A stretch of 64,000 nucleotides of DNA from contig CM046878.1 in NCBI GenBank assembly GCA_025667525.1, positions 97,541,237 to 97,605,236 on the forward strand, in the 5' to 3' direction. Numbering within the stretch: the first letter of the stretch is position 1; each line of letters starts with the position of its first letter. The translations under genes were made by a program, and so were the position numbers. Source of the stretch: Glebionis coronaria (taxonomy: Eukaryota > Streptophyta > Magnoliopsida > Asterales > Asteraceae). Shown here piece by piece: positions 34,444 through 46,798 of the stretch. A model generated the notes under the pieces. The model saw only the letters and a program-made list of their open reading frames with translations. It ran no database searches and was not told where the DNA came from.

Positions 34444-37400
34444 TGATTAGACTGCTTTTATACATAGTCTCATCGTCCAAAATGGGCTTTAAATGCATAA
34501 AATATCATGAAAATGGCCAAATATATGCTTGTGTTTGTTACTTGTTATTTTAGGTATGGATATTGACAAAATGACAAAAGATCACAAGAATCATGCAAAA
34601 ACGAACAAGGGAAACGAAGCCGCACAATGAACCAAGCCCTAATGAAGATTTTCAAAGAAAAACCCTTGAAGATTTGAAGATTATGCAAGAAGGGTCCTCC
34701 AATATTGAAGAATTGACACTTTAAACCCTTGTATATTCATAATTACAAGTTTGGTCCTTAAATTTTGTCAATTTTACAAAAAGAGCCCTCCACTTTGAAG
34801 AATTGGCAAAAATGGTCCCTCATAAATCATGACTTGCCAATATTAGTCCTCCAAAAAGTCAATCATACAAGTCAAGACCATTATCTATGAAGAAAATACC
34901 AAAACAACCCTTCAAGAATCAGCAATTGGCAAGAAATACCCCTGAAAATACTTCGGAAAAATATTTGGGGCAAAAGTGTGAAAAGTGAAACTTTAATAAC
35001 AAAGGAAAACGAGTTTGGGCTATTTTATTTACAAGTGACAAAGAAAGAAGAGTTGAGGGACCAATCTGGGCAGACAACAATACATACCTTAACCAGTGGT
35101 GGGGTGACACGTGCCCCACTCACTCCAACCAACCAATCACCACTCATCCTACTTCCACCTCACCAATCCACTCACCAGCCATAACTAACTAATTATTTAA
35201 TTAGTTAATTACGCGCTAAACACCACGTTTAAACACAAACAAAGATCAAACGTATGTTCTTGATGTTCTTAAGCAAAATTGGGCATTTGCTTAATACTTG
35301 ATGTTAGCCCTTAATTCCTTCTAGATTTAAGATTAAGGTGAGACTAAACATAACCCCACCCTTAAAACTTTGGCCACGTCACTCAACAGCTCATGTGTTA
35401 AACCCTGCTATACCACCTTTGGGGAAAATGCCAAAAGTGCCAGAAGATCCAACCATCCTCAAACAGCTTACATCCTAAGCATTCACTTAGGCCATTGGAT
35501 GCAATTCTACCCACTTCTCATCAGCAAAATGCCAAAATTCAGTCACATGATTCCAAAGTTTTCAAACTTCACAAGGGGCAATTTTGGACTTTTATACATT
35601 AGGGTTTACGTTTTTTAGTGCTTTGTAGTTCACATTGTAGCCTATATAATGCATAGGACCTGCTACATTTACATTTGCTCTTGAATTTTTCCTAGTTCAC
35701 ATTTCTGTAAATCCTTACTCTTGATTAATGAGAAGTGTTTGAATTTTGTGAAGAAAAGTCAAGTGCCAATCTTTATATTTGCTTGTTTATGTTTAATGTT
35801 TGCTAAAACTGAATCTCAAAACGTGTTTTTAAACCTTGTGCAAGAAATTGCACAAAGGATCAAAATTTGATATTTTGCTAAGTCTTGGTTTAAACCTTGG
35901 AATTCTTGGGCTATAAGTGGATCATAGCATCATGATATTGTGATATCAAGGTGTTGTGAGGCTTATAACTTGGGGATAATCAAGTGTGGGAACAAGGTTG
36001 CATTAATCAAGTTTATTTTCCAAGTTGTCACCTTTCTATTTTATATTTTTGCTTCTAACTTTGTTGAATCTTAGCAGGGTTGTTTGTGGAAGCTTGTGCT
36101 TGTTCTTGCTAGCACATAAGCTCAAAAATTCGTGGGTGTGGATGTACATCCATGAGGTTTGAACCTTTTTACCCAAAATCTGCTTAAATACTTGATTTTT
36201 GGTGATTTGGTGCATTGCTTGTGTTCTTGTTGAATTTATGGCTTAATCTTGCTTGATACTGCATAATATAACTGATATTATGTTTGATTGGGCTTGGGTA
36301 ACACTAAATCACACTTATACTTGTTTAATCTTGATTTGAAAATGATAAGGGGTGTTTGGGTTAACCTGTTTAAGATCATAACTTGTTATTTTGTTGTTGG
36401 AAGTTGTTGTTTATGGTTTGTATCTGCTATTCACTTGGTTGAGTGCTCATTGCTGCAAGTTATTAGCTTTAAAACATCAAATCCTTGATTGTGCTATATC
36501 TCACTTGTTTTGACTGTTTTTCACCTAAAATTTTGGAAATACCTAGAGTATATGCATGTTTAGGGCTAAAAGGTGTTAAATCAAAGTTTGTGTAACCTGA
36601 TTTGAAGATTTAAGTGTTTAAAATTGGCTTGGGGGTCAAGTATATCATCAAAGTGAAAAATATACTTGTTCTTGTTCATCAGTAACTTTTGTGAGCTTGA
36701 ATCTTGATCTAGACCTTGAACCATTGCATGAAACTTGTTTAGATTTGTTCATTTGAATTTATTATAGCTTGTGTATGCTTTTGGTGCAATTTGGCTGGCT
36801 GATTTTTGCTAAAACTGCTTATTGAGTGAAATCTGCTTATTGTTCATGTCTGTGTGAGATCTGGTGATAGATTGAATTAACTGCACTGATTGGTTATTTG
36901 TAATTGTGTTTTTGTGATTGATATTGACTCCTTATGATTAACTGATCATTTGGGTACCTTTGCTTAACTTGAATCCACAAAAAAGTCACTAAAGACAAAA
37001 AGTCAATTAAGTCAAGCAGGGGGAAAAGTTCCCACTGCTCAACACCCAAAACTAGCCCCTGCTAGTGTAATTTATCATTCAGCTTATTCATAAGCCAAAT
37101 TGGCTTATCCAGACTTGCAACAACTTATTTTTTGTGATAGATCTTCCTCATTTGACCCATTTATTTGATCTAGAGCTTATTGGAATTTGACTTTGACTTT
37201 TTACTAGAAAACTCATTAAGTTGACTTTTAAACAAGTGCTTATTTGCTTATTCTGGCTTATTGCTTGTGCTTTTTTGAAAACTTTTTGATTATTTTGCTT
37301 AGTCAAGTCATTTAAAAGCTTTTGAAAGTTGAATCAGCTCTTGAGGTGGCCTAGAACTCGAAAACGACTATTTTGTCGTTTTGTGAAGATAGCTTTTAGC

Positions 37401-38506
37401 TTATTTCTTGTGCTTTTTCCAATTTTATTTTTACAGATCTCTTAAGTAACCCAAGAGAAGCTTGTGTGTCAAATTTGAGCTTATGGCATCAGTTTATAGC
37501 TTAATGGGCCAAAAAACCCATTAAGAATAAGCTGCTTTGAAATAAGCTAGCTTATACACATTTTTAGCTGTTGGACCTTCAGAGTTTTGTTCTTAAAATC
37601 AAATTTTAAGTCAGATAGGAGCTTTTGGGCTTATTTGGACAACATTTTTCTTATTGGGCCAATTTGAGCCCATTAAGGGACTGTTTGGACTTTTAGCCCA
37701 TTTCTAGGCCCAATAGGGGTATTTTTGTAATTTTAACTTCATTTATGTATTATTTAGGTTAAAATAAGTTAGTTTGCAACTTTTTAGAATTTTTTTATAA
37801 ATTTTGGATTTTTATTAATATTTTATTATTATTTTATTATTAAAACTTAAAATTTAGATTATTCAAGTTTTTTTATTTCTCTTAGATCAAATACATTAAG
37901 TTAGGAATTTTACAATTTTTAGAATAATTTTATTGTCATTAGATTAATTTTTTTAATTATTTTAAGTTTTAATAGTTTTTAATTGTTTTCAAATAGTTTT
38001 TATAAATTTTAAAACTTTTAAAAATAGTTTTAAATTTAGTTAAGTCATTTTAGAGGTTTACAATTAAAAAAATCCCATTTTGGGCTTTTTGTTAATTAAA
38101 TTGATTTTTTGGGCTTTAATTAGCATTAAAAAATTATTAGTTAATTAAATAAAAGGTTTGAGTGATTTTTGATTTTTTGTAAACTCTAATTACATTTTTT
38201 AGGATTTATTGCAATTTTCTAGGAATTTTTAGGGTAAATTTTCAATTTTATCACTTTTTACGGTTTTACGTGTACGACTATTCGTCTTATTCATAATCGT
38301 AACCGTCATTCTCTTCTAATCTCTTTTCTATTTTCTTTCTTCATAAATTATAATCACAAAAGTTAATCATCTCTCAACACAACACACTAGCCTCCTTGAG
38401 AACGAATCCCCACTTTTGGGTCATTTGTGCACGATTTTCCTAAATCGTCGTACTTGCCCTAATTACACTTTGTTTTCCTAAACAAGGTTGTAAAATACAA
38501 CTATCA
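34444..38506 (+). repeat. left LTR of Athila-like element, about 4.06 kb
   Basis: It starts TGATTAGACTGC (right LTR: TGATGAGACTGC at 46799) and ends ...CTATCA before the primer-binding site. The first ~600 bp match the right LTR at high identity, apart from the MULE insertion in the latter. Because the right LTR is incomplete, the inner 3.4 kb cannot be confirmed as LTR by comparison; it could hide an insertion. Confidence 0.75.
35643..35649 (+). promoter_or_regulatory. TATA box candidate in Athila-like LTR
   Basis: The sequence cctatataatgcatagg lies about 1.2 kb into the LTR; tatataa fits a retrotransposon U3 promoter. It is unsupported beyond the motif. Confidence 0.4.
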
Positions 38507-38510
38507 ATTT

Positions 38511-38528
38511 TGGAGCCGCTGCCAGGGA
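38511..38528 (+). promoter_or_regulatory. primer-binding site
   Basis: The sequence tggagccgctgccaggga, four bases after the LTR, is a two-or-three-mismatch version of the tggcgccgttgccgggga site common in Athila/Tat elements. Confidence 0.7.
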
Positions 38529-39254
38529 GGCGTGTTGTGTTTTGATTTAGAAATTGTTGTTTATATATATTGCCATAATATCTATTTGTATTAGTAGCAC
38601 TCTACTAATACGTATTATCGGTTGTCGTTTTTTTTGTGAATACTATTACTATATTGTATACGTAGAACAACAAATTCACAAGTACTCCTAAAGTGTGAAA
38701 ACACAACCTTGATTGGGAGGTCATTACTCAATCATTGTATTCGAATCTCAAACAAGAAATCAAAGGCAAAATAGATAAATACTTTCGTGAAGCTTAATTT
38801 TGAAAAACACAAACTATAAGGTGGGTATAAGGCGAGTATTATAAAATATACCCTAAGGAAAAAGGCTCTTAAGTGCTTCGCGCCGCCTCGTTTCCCCGCT
38901 TGCTTGTGAGTGTTTAGATAAAAAGGGCTAATCGAGGGTTTTCCAACCAAAGTATTATCTAAGTATCATATATATTTTCTTGGTTTCAATTGATTAAACC
39001 CTCTTGAACGTTTTGGTGTTCCACCAACATTCTAAAGTCATCGAAGGCGTTCACTTCACGTGATCGTTTTCATCCCTTAAGGCTTCTTTAATCAAGAGAT
39101 TTGATTAAGGAGGAGATTTGTAGATTTTTGTCTACTTAATACAATCACAAAAATCCAAAAAAGGTAAAAACAATCAAAAACCACAAAAAATTGGAAAAAT
39201 TAAAAACACCAAAAAGAATCTTCTTTGCTCATCCCCACGTTGTACGTGACGTTT
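38529..39254 (+). other. Athila-like 5' leader
   Basis: An untranslated region of about 0.7 kb between the primer site and gag. No conserved ORF is seen; an antisense 72-codon frame (38732-38950) has no support. Confidence 0.6.
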
Positions 39255-40385
39255 ATGCAAATTCGCAATCAAGCAAGACGTGCACGTAAACGAAGAAACC
39301 GAAAGGAGTCAACACCTACTCCTAATCTTTCTAGTGAGGAGTCTCCTATTGACGAACCTATCATAAGAGAAGTCACCATGGCTAATCGTACTATGATGGA
39401 GTTACTTCAAGCACCCACCGAGGGTTATGGAGAGGCTATTGTGATTCTCGCTATCCTTGCGGATAATTTTGAAGTGAAAACGGGTTTGTTGTCGATGATA
39501 CAAAACAACAAATTCCGTGGTGATGAAAAGGACAACCCGCACAACCATATCCGCCAATTCAATCGTCTTACCGCCACTTGCAAATTTAAGGATGTTGCTA
39601 ATGAATCGATTAAGATGATGCTTTTTCCGTATTCCTTAGCGGGGCCCGCTAAAATTTGGTTAGAGAAAGAGCCACCCAGTTCTGTATTGACGTGGAAGGA
39701 TCTCGTTTCTAAGTTTGTGAACCAATTTTTTCCGCCCTCTAAGACTACGCATTTGAAAAACGAGATTTCAAAAATTTCACAAGAATTTAATGAGAGTTTT
39801 TCAACGGCTTGGAATAGGTTTAAGGAAATGTTACATGAGTGTCCTCATCACGGTTTTTCCGACTTGCATCAAATTGACACGTTTTACAATGGTTTAAATG
39901 ATCATGAAAGGGATTATCTAAATGCCGCCGCGGGTGGTAATTTTTTGTGTAAAACGGTTGAGGAAGCATTGTTGATAATTGAGAATAGATCTAAGGTGTA
40001 TAGTCCTCGTAACACATCGAGTGTTTGTAAGGCTTCGCCTTTGGCTTCACCTTCTTTGTCCAATACCATCGATGCTTGCCAAATTGAGGCGAACTTGGAA
40101 AACAAAATCTTTGATAAGCTTAAAGGACTTTTAATTGAATTCAAAGTTGGAGAAAAAAGTGCTCCCGCTATGTCTAAAGCGGTTGAGGTTTCATGTATGT
40201 ATTGTGGTGGAGGTCATGATTTCTCCGAGTGCATTACCAACGGTGGTAACACTTCGAGTGCCTACGCGACCACGGGAACTTACAACCAAAACGGTCAAGT
40301 TACCCGCTCTAATCAATTGACTCCACCGGGTTTTGCTCCCAATCAAAATGCACAACAACTATCGAAACAATCAAGTTGGTTTTAA
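39255..40385 (+). CDS. Athila-like gag (capsid and zinc knuckle), cut short by a frameshift
   Basis: The first ATG of the open frame is at 39255 ([19 protein letters not shown], a basic start); the frame extends upstream to 39225 only through non-ATG codons. The central part has the retrotransposon gag fold: [38 protein letters not shown], a [19 protein letters not shown] block and [21 protein letters not shown] zinc knuckle [13 protein letters not shown] (C-x2-C-x3-H-x4-C) lies near residue 315. The frame then runs out at a stop at 40385, while homologous sequence continues in another frame from about 40345 ([20 protein letters not shown]). The single-base shift at 40345-40360 therefore splits what is normally one gag-pol reading frame. 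Gag assembles virus-like particles in the cytoplasm. Confidence 0.88.
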   Translation: MQIRNQARRARKRRNRKESTPTPNLSSEESPIDEPIIREVTMANRTMMELLQAPTEGYGEAIVILAILADNFEVKTGLLSMIQNNKFRGDEKDNPHNHIRQFNRLTATCKFKDVANESIKMMLFPYSLAGPAKIWLEKEPPSSVLTWKDLVSKFVNQFFPPSKTTHLKNEISKISQEFNESFSTAWNRFKEMLHECPHHGFSDLHQIDTFYNGLNDHERDYLNAAAGGNFLCKTVEEALLIIENRSKVYSPRNTSSVCKASPLASPSLSNTIDACQIEANLENKIFDKLKGLLIEFKVGEKSAPAMSKAVEVSCMYCGGGHDFSECITNGGNTSSAYATTGTYNQNGQVTRSNQLTPPGFAPNQNAQQLSKQSSWF

Positions 40386-43300
40386 AAACAACTACAAAGG
40401 AAACTATCGAAATCAAGGGGCTAATAATCAAGTTTCAAACAAAAATCAAAACAATGATTTTCAAAACAACAACAAGGGTTTGCAAACTTTGAAAGATCTT
40501 CCAAATGAATTTGTTGAATACGCTAATGGAAACGATGCTAGGTTTTACAACATTCAAAGAGAAATCATTAGCCTAAGATCCGAGTTTAAGAACGACTTGA
40601 AGAAGGAGTTGAAAAACGAGTTAGCAAATGAGCTTAAAATCCATACGAACAAAATGGAAGGGACTGTAACTAGGTTACAACAAAACCAACAAAAAATGGA
40701 ACAAGGGCAACATGAAATAAAACAACAGATGATTAAGGCCGAGAAGAGGCAATCTATGTTTGAGGATAAAATTTCATCTATGTTTGAGGCTATTATGTGC
40801 AAACCATCTTCAAGTAGTCTTCCTAGTAACACCATATCGAACCCTAAGGGAGAGATGAAAGTGATTACCACACGTAGTGGTAAGACACTTAAGGAACCGA
40901 CTCCTCAACCAATTGCTCCTACGGAGGATGTAATTGAGGAAGAACCCGAGGTGGTTGTCGAAAAGGAGCATGTCCCAATCCCACGAAGTACCGCTCATGC
41001 CACACCTACGGTTGACCCATTACCACATTTGGAACCCGAGATTCCAAAGGCTATGCCTATGCCTCAACCCACACCACCTTTGCCCTATCCATCGAGACTT
41101 AGAAAGGAGAAACGTCAAGAGCGTGATATATATCAATTTGAGCTTTTTATGAAAATGTTTCGTGACGTTCATTTTAATGTGAGTTTTGCTGATGCTTTGG
41201 TCATGATGCCTCGATTTGCTGCTAACTTTAAGAGTATTGTGAACAACAAGGAGAAATTGCAACATTTGTCTAGTTGTTCATCGGTTTATCTTAACCGCAT
41301 ACCTCAAAAAGTTGGTAATCCCGGTAAATTCTTGATTCCTTGTGCAATCCAAGATATGGAAGAATGTTACGCCTTGGCCGATCTTGGTGCTAGTATTAAC
41401 TTGATGCCACTTGCAAACTTCAAGTCGCTCAATCTTCCTAATATTACTCCTTCACTAATGTCTATCGAGTTGGCCGACCATTCCACGATTCTCGCATGTG
41501 GATTGGTGGAAGACGTTTTTGTGAAAGTGGGAAAGTTCTATTATCCGGTAAACTTTATCGTTTTCGATATTCCCACGGATCCTCAAGTTCCTCTCATTTT
41601 AGGTCGTTCGTTTTTAGATACGTCTATGGATTTAATTGATGTGCATGCTAGAAAGATTACCTTACGTTTCAACGACGAGAAACTTGTTATAAACGCAACT
41701 CAGAATTCTCCAATTTCTCATGTTTATTCCGTTGCAACCATAAACCTCGTTGATATGATTGACGTTGTTTGCGAGGAATTTTCACAAGAAGTTTTAGGTT
41801 TTGGTGATGATGAAAATAGTGGCAATCCCACTATGTTAGATCCCATTCTTGATAATTCGACACCAACCTTCAGTCCATTCGAAGGTGGTGGTTTTACGTT
41901 GGAAGAATTCGATGTTCCACGTACTTGTGACGAAGACCTCGACAATGATGAGGACTTCTCGATTATCAAGGATTTTCTTAACGATTTCCCATTTCCTTCA
42001 CCCGAGGAGGTTATGAGTATCGAGCCCAAATCTTCAATTGAGGAACCACCTATCCTCGATTTGAAAGATTTACCTCCTCACCTCGAATATGTATTTTTGG
42101 AGGAGGACGAAAAGTTACCGGTTATTATTGCGAAGGATCTTTTGGATGATGAAAAAACTGCACTTGTCGATGTTCTAAAGGATCACAAAGGGGCAATTGT
42201 GTGGAAGTTATCCGACATTAAGGGGATTGATCCCAAATTTTGTACCCACAAAATCTTAATGGAGGAGGATTACAAACCCGCAATCCAATGTCAAAGGAGG
42301 GTAAACCCCAAAATTCACGACGTCATCAAAAAGGAAGTCCTTAAACTTCTTGACGCGGGAATGATTTACGCTATTTCCGATAGCCCTTGGGTGAGTCCTA
42401 TCCATTGTGTCCCTAAAAAGGGAGGAATGACCGTTGTGCCAAACGATGCCAACGAGTTAATTCCCACTAGACTCGTGACCGGATGGAGAGTGTGCATTGA
42501 CTATCGTAAGTTGAATGACGCCACTCGAAAAGGCCATTTTCTCTTGCCCTTCATGGACCAAATGTTGGAGCGTCTTGCGGGAAACGATTTCTATTGCTTT
42601 TTGGATGGTTTTTCCGGTTACTTCCAAATCCCCATCAATCCTCGTGATCAAGAAAAAACTACGTTTACGTGTCCATATGGAACGTTTGCCTATCGTAGAA
42701 TGCCATTCGGTCTTTGCAATGCACCGGGAACCTTTCAAAGGTACATGATGGCTATTTTTCATGATATGATCGAGAAGACGATGGAAGTCTTCATGGATGA
42801 CTTTTCCGTGTTTGGTAGTTCGTTCACTTCGTGTTTGTCGAATCTTGATAGAATGTTGAAGCGTTGTGAGGAAAACAACCTTGTGCTTAATTGGAAAAAA
42901 TGTCATTTTATGGTTAAAAGTGAAATCGTCTTAGGGAACAAGGTTTCGAAAGCAGGGATTGAGGTAGATCAAGCTAAGGTAGACGTCATCGCCAAATTAT
43001 CTCATCCCAAAACCGTTAAGGGAGTTATGAGTTTCCTAGGCCACGCGGGCTTTTATCGTCGATTCATCAAGGATTTTTCAAAGATCTCTAGACCTATTAC
43101 ACATCTCCTTGAAAAAGATGCGCGTTTTGTCTTTGACAAAGATTGTGTACGAGCCTTTGAAATCCTTAAGAGGAAACTTACCGAAGCTCCCATTCTTGTT
43201 TCTCCCAATTGGAACCTCCCCTTTGAGCTCATGTGTGATGCTAGTGACTACGCTATTGGGGCCGTATTGGGGCAACGTCATGAAAAACACTTCTTGCCTA

Positions 43301-44718
43301 TTCACTATGCAAGCAAGAAGATGACCGAGGCTCAACTAAAATACACTACAACGGAGAAGGAATTCCTTGCCGTGGTGTATGCATTTGAGAAATTCCGACC
43401 TTATCTCGTTTTGACTAAATGCATAGTGTATACGGATCATTCGGCTATCAAGTATCTTATGGCTAAACAAGATGCAAAGCCGAGATTACTTCGTTGGATT
43501 CTCCTCCTTCAAGAATTTGATCACAAAATTGTTGACAAAAAAGGAGCCGAGAATCTAGCGGCCGATCATCTTTCTCGTTTGGAAGATCCTCACCAAAGTG
43601 TTTACGAGCCCAAGGAAATCACCAAAACATTTCCGCTCGAGACACTTGGTGTAGTGAATTCTAAGCTTGATTCTTCTACCCCATGGTTTGCGGACATCAC
43701 AAATTACCATGCGGGCAACTTCATCATCAAGGGTATGATGACTCAAGAAAAACGAAAATTCTTTCGTGACGTCAAGTTCTATTTTTGGAACGACCCTTAC
43801 TTGTTTCGAACTTGTGCGGATCAAATTATTCGACGTTGTGTCTTTGGTACCGAAGCTTTTAACATCCTTAGAGCTTGTCATGAGGGACCCACGGGTGGTC
43901 ACCGCGGTGCTAATCTCACGGCTAAGAAGGTCTTTGATTTCGGTTTCTTTTGGCCTACTATTTACCGAGATGCACATGAGCTTGTGAAGTCGTGTGACTC
44001 ATGCCAACGACAAGGAAAAGCCTCACAAAAAGATGAAATGCCACAAAATAACATCCAAGTGTGTGAGATCTTTGACGTTTGGGGCATTGACTTTATGGGG
44101 CCGTTCCCATCGTCTCGTGGTAATAAGTACATCCTTGTCCCCGTTGACTACCTATCTAAGTGGGTGGAAGCTAAGGCTTTGCCCACCAATGATGCTCGTG
44201 TGGTAGTCAAGTTCTTGAAAAGCTTGTTTTCTCGGTTTGGAACCCCTCGTGCGATCATAAGCGATCGTGGAACCCATTTTTGTAACGACCAATTCGAAAG
44301 GGTCCTAAGGAAATATGGGGTTACACATCGTCTTTCTACGGCTTATCACCCACAAACGAGTGGGCAAGTCGAGGTTTCAAACCGAGATTTGAAGAGGATC
44401 TTGGAGAGATCTATTGGGGAAAACCGACAATCTTGGTCAGATAAGTTGGACGATGCTTTATTAGCCTTTAGGACCGCTCATAAGACGCCCATCAGGTGCA
44501 CTCCCTATAAGCTTGTGTATGGGAAGAATTGTCACTTGCCAATTGAACTCAAACACAAAGCTTATTGGGCCCTAAAGCATTGTAATGATGATATGGAGAC
44601 CGCGGGAAAACACCGGAAAATGCAACTTAATGAATTAGATGAATTAAGGGATATTGCTTATGAAAATTTATTGATTTATAAAGAAAAGACTAAAAAGTTT
44701 CATGATTCAAAAATTTAA
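40333..44718 (+). CDS. Athila-like pol: protease, RT, RNase H, integrase
   Basis: A 1,461-codon open frame overlapping the end of gag in a different frame; it begins at a TTG and is really the continuation of gag-pol, not an independent start. Order, numbering from the frame start: N-rich linker and coiled coil (to ~150); aspartic protease [13 protein letters not shown] (~346) and [12 protein letters not shown] from [10 protein letters not shown] (~720) with FMDD at ~819; RNase [15 protein letters not shown] (~966); integrase zinc module H-x3-H and CDSC (~1182-1225); catalytic D in GIDFMGPF (~1250), D in ISDRGTHF (~1308) and E in [11 protein letters not shown] (~1345). No chromodomain follows. 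It ends at an in-frame TAA (44716-44718), past which homologous sequence continues. All catalytic motifs look intact. Confidence 0.93.
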   Translation: MLPIKMHNNYRNNQVGFKNNYKGNYRNQGANNQVSNKNQNNDFQNNNKGLQTLKDLPNEFVEYANGNDARFYNIQREIISLRSEFKNDLKKELKNELANELKIHTNKMEGTVTRLQQNQQKMEQGQHEIKQQMIKAEKRQSMFEDKISSMFEAIMCKPSSSSLPSNTISNPKGEMKVITTRSGKTLKEPTPQPIAPTEDVIEEEPEVVVEKEHVPIPRSTAHATPTVDPLPHLEPEIPKAMPMPQPTPPLPYPSRLRKEKRQERDIYQFELFMKMFRDVHFNVSFADALVMMPRFAANFKSIVNNKEKLQHLSSCSSVYLNRIPQKVGNPGKFLIPCAIQDMEECYALADLGASINLMPLANFKSLNLPNITPSLMSIELADHSTILACGLVEDVFVKVGKFYYPVNFIVFDIPTDPQVPLILGRSFLDTSMDLIDVHARKITLRFNDEKLVINATQNSPISHVYSVATINLVDMIDVVCEEFSQEVLGFGDDENSGNPTMLDPILDNSTPTFSPFEGGGFTLEEFDVPRTCDEDLDNDEDFSIIKDFLNDFPFPSPEEVMSIEPKSSIEEPPILDLKDLPPHLEYVFLEEDEKLPVIIAKDLLDDEKTALVDVLKDHKGAIVWKLSDIKGIDPKFCTHKILMEEDYKPAIQCQRRVNPKIHDVIKKEVLKLLDAGMIYAISDSPWVSPIHCVPKKGGMTVVPNDANELIPTRLVTGWRVCIDYRKLNDATRKGHFLLPFMDQMLERLAGNDFYCFLDGFSGYFQIPINPRDQEKTTFTCPYGTFAYRRMPFGLCNAPGTFQRYMMAIFHDMIEKTMEVFMDDFSVFGSSFTSCLSNLDRMLKRCEENNLVLNWKKCHFMVKSEIVLGNKVSKAGIEVDQAKVDVIAKLSHPKTVKGVMSFLGHAGFYRRFIKDFSKISRPITHLLEKDARFVFDKDCVRAFEILKRKLTEAPILVSPNWNLPFELMCDASDYAIGAVLGQRHEKHFLPIHYASKKMTEAQLKYTTTEKEFLAVVYAFEKFRPYLVLTKCIVYTDHSAIKYLMAKQDAKPRLLRWILLLQEFDHKIVDKKGAENLAADHLSRLEDPHQSVYEPKEITKTFPLETLGVVNSKLDSSTPWFADITNYHAGNFIIKGMMTQEKRKFFRDVKFYFWNDPYLFRTCADQIIRRCVFGTEAFNILRACHEGPTGGHRGANLTAKKVFDFGFFWPTIYRDAHELVKSCDSCQRQGKASQKDEMPQNNIQVCEIFDVWGIDFMGPFPSSRGNKYILVPVDYLSKWVEAKALPTNDARVVVKFLKSLFSRFGTPRAIISDRGTHFCNDQFERVLRKYGVTHRLSTAYHPQTSGQVEVSNRDLKRILERSIGENRQSWSDKLDDALLAFRTAHKTPIRCTPYKLVYGKNCHLPIELKHKAYWALKHCNDDMETAGKHRKMQLNELDELRDIAYENLLIYKEKTKKFHDSKI

Positions 44719-44970
44719 AACCGGGTTTTTAACATTGGTGATCAAGTGTTGCTTTTCAACTCACGTTTGAAAATCTTTTCCGGTAAGTTGAAATCCCATT
44801 GGTCCGATCCATTCACCGTGACTCAAGTTTTTCCATATGGGGCCATCGAGCTAGCTCAAAATGATGGCCCCTATTTCAAGGTGAATGGACATAGGTTGAA
44901 GCACTACTTTGGCGGGGAAGTTCCATCCTTGAACTACCTCGACCAAATCACCTTCCCCAATGATAATTAG
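44719..44970 (+). pseudogene. C-terminal tail of Athila-like pol after premature stop
   Basis: Same frame as the preceding pol. The sequence after the TAA reads NRVFNIGDQVLLFNSRLKIF and later KSHWSDPFTVTQVFPYGAIE, the usual integrase C-terminal domain of this group, ending at TAG 44968-44970. The upstream codon context (SKI-stop-NRVFN, family SKIKNRVF) points to a nonsense change of one lysine codon. About 84 residues would be lost from the integrase. Confidence 0.88.
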
Positions 44971-46798
44971 TATTGAGGGGATCGAGTCAAGCTCATGACT
45001 CGGTAATCAAAAAAGAGGTGCCTCGTGGGGGAGTCCCATGCTTATCCTTTGTATATATTATCGCTTTCTAATGTAGTAACGTGTGGGGATTTGTGCCCTT
45101 CCAACCTTCGTTCCGTGGTTGTTTGTGAATTGTGGATTTTAGATGATCATTATCTTTACGATTGGAGCCTCTCGTGTTTGTTTTATGGGAGCACTCGATC
45201 GTTTGCTTTAAAGACTTTCTCAATATCCATGATATATCCTTTTATTTTCTAACCATAGGTTTATAGCACACTTCATAAACGGCTTTAAATTTAACGGTTA
45301 CACCCTTTCCATGCTAGATTAAGCATTCGACTACGTCTCTAGCATGGGGGTTTCCAACCCTTAGACTCGAAACATTGAGGACATTGATTAACTTTAGTAT
45401 GGGGGGGGGTGAATAGATACTTGCCTTGCCAAACCTTCACGCTTTCCAAAGTTTATCGTTTTGTTTATCGTTTTGTTGCAAAATAAGGCTAAAAATGGCC
45501 AAATTTTAAAATTTTTCTCATGTTCTATAAGTGTTGAAGACACGAATGTAGATTTTACGATGGCGAGAATAAGAGTAATTTTTGACTCGACCGTGCGTGT
45601 TGAGCACTTAGCTTCGATTCCTTGAATTTATATTAGGCTAAGTCTCTTAAATGAGGACGAGAAATGATAGCGTTAATTATAAGTTACTATGCTAAACATA
45701 GAGTACTCGTATTCTTTCAAAAATTCATGTGTTCTCGTTATTTGCTTATTCTCCCCCCGCTTGTATATATTTTTTGCTTAATAAATATTGACTTAGCGGT
45801 TTAGTCTTGATTGTTGGTTTCTAGTCTTTTCTAGTAGCTTCCATGTAATTAAATTGGGAAGACATTAAGGTATCACCAGCGTCATGGTTTTGAAGTATTG
45901 GCAACCTGAATAATCGAAAGCTTCACCGAATAATAAGATTTCAAGTGCTCACCTAAATCAAGCAAACAATTTGAAGCTCACAAGGCCGAAAAATCTATGC
46001 AAAATTAAAAGTGAATCAAGCCTTAATCTTTGAAGCTTTAAAGATCCAAAATTCGCCTTAGCGTGAGGATATACATCTTTGGCCACAATAAACACCTCAT
46101 GGCGAGGTTAAATAAAAGGCAAGGCAAGACCGAAGTCATAATAAAATCTTCATGGCGAAGTTGAATAAAAGATGGAGTTAAACCTATGATAATAAGGCCC
46201 TTCCGTTAGGGGGCGTATAAAAGTCTTGGTAATAAGTCTCATGTTCAAAACCGTTATAAAACCGTGTTTATCGATCCTTCTTGTTGACTTAATTTTTTGA
46301 CATCGTTACCTATTAGGAGGGGTTATTAATTCGATGGTCTTGGTTACACCGTTAGGACTCTATTTTTAGACCTAAATCTCTATCATCGCATAAGTCAAAC
46401 AATGTATCCTCGTGAAACATTCAAGACAAAATAAAATATAAGAGATACAACTTAGGAAAATGGGAGGATAAGTACGTGATTAGGGCATATGAGTAGTGTT
46501 AGCATTACTAACTTATAATGACAATGATCTCGTTGCACGCTTAGCATTGAATTGGGGTGAAAATCGAGGACGATGAAATTATTTCTAACGAAGCATTCAC
46601 GTGTTCTTATTCTATGAACCTAAACATCCCATTTTGCGATGAAAATCATACATTATGTCTAAAATGCAAGTAGAAGTAATAGTAGTAGTGTAGCTAGTTT
46701 ATCATTCAATAAAAGTGAACAAAAATGAATTTTGGAGGTGCTACGATACTTTATTCTAGCATTGCGTGAGGGCACAACAATGGTTTAGTATGGGGGAG
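44971..46798 (+). other. Athila-like 3' spacer with two polypurine tracts
   Basis: A 1.8-kb region without a supported ORF, where some Athila elements carry an env-like frame; none survives or was present here. A G-run in ttagtatggggggggg lies at about 45396-45411 after the typical gaggacattga sequence. A second tract, ttagtatgggggag at 46785-46798, directly abuts the right LTR and is the functional polypurine-tract candidate. Confidence 0.65.

Noticed and set aside
33196..34553. Plus-strand frames of 67-108 codons
   Set aside because: Antisense to decayed gypsy pol; serine/leucine-rich translations without domains. The last one also crosses the boundary of the Athila-like LTR.
40554..40871. 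105-codon minus-strand frame and other antisense frames in the Athila-like pol
   Set aside because: Mirror frames of the pol coding region without independent support.
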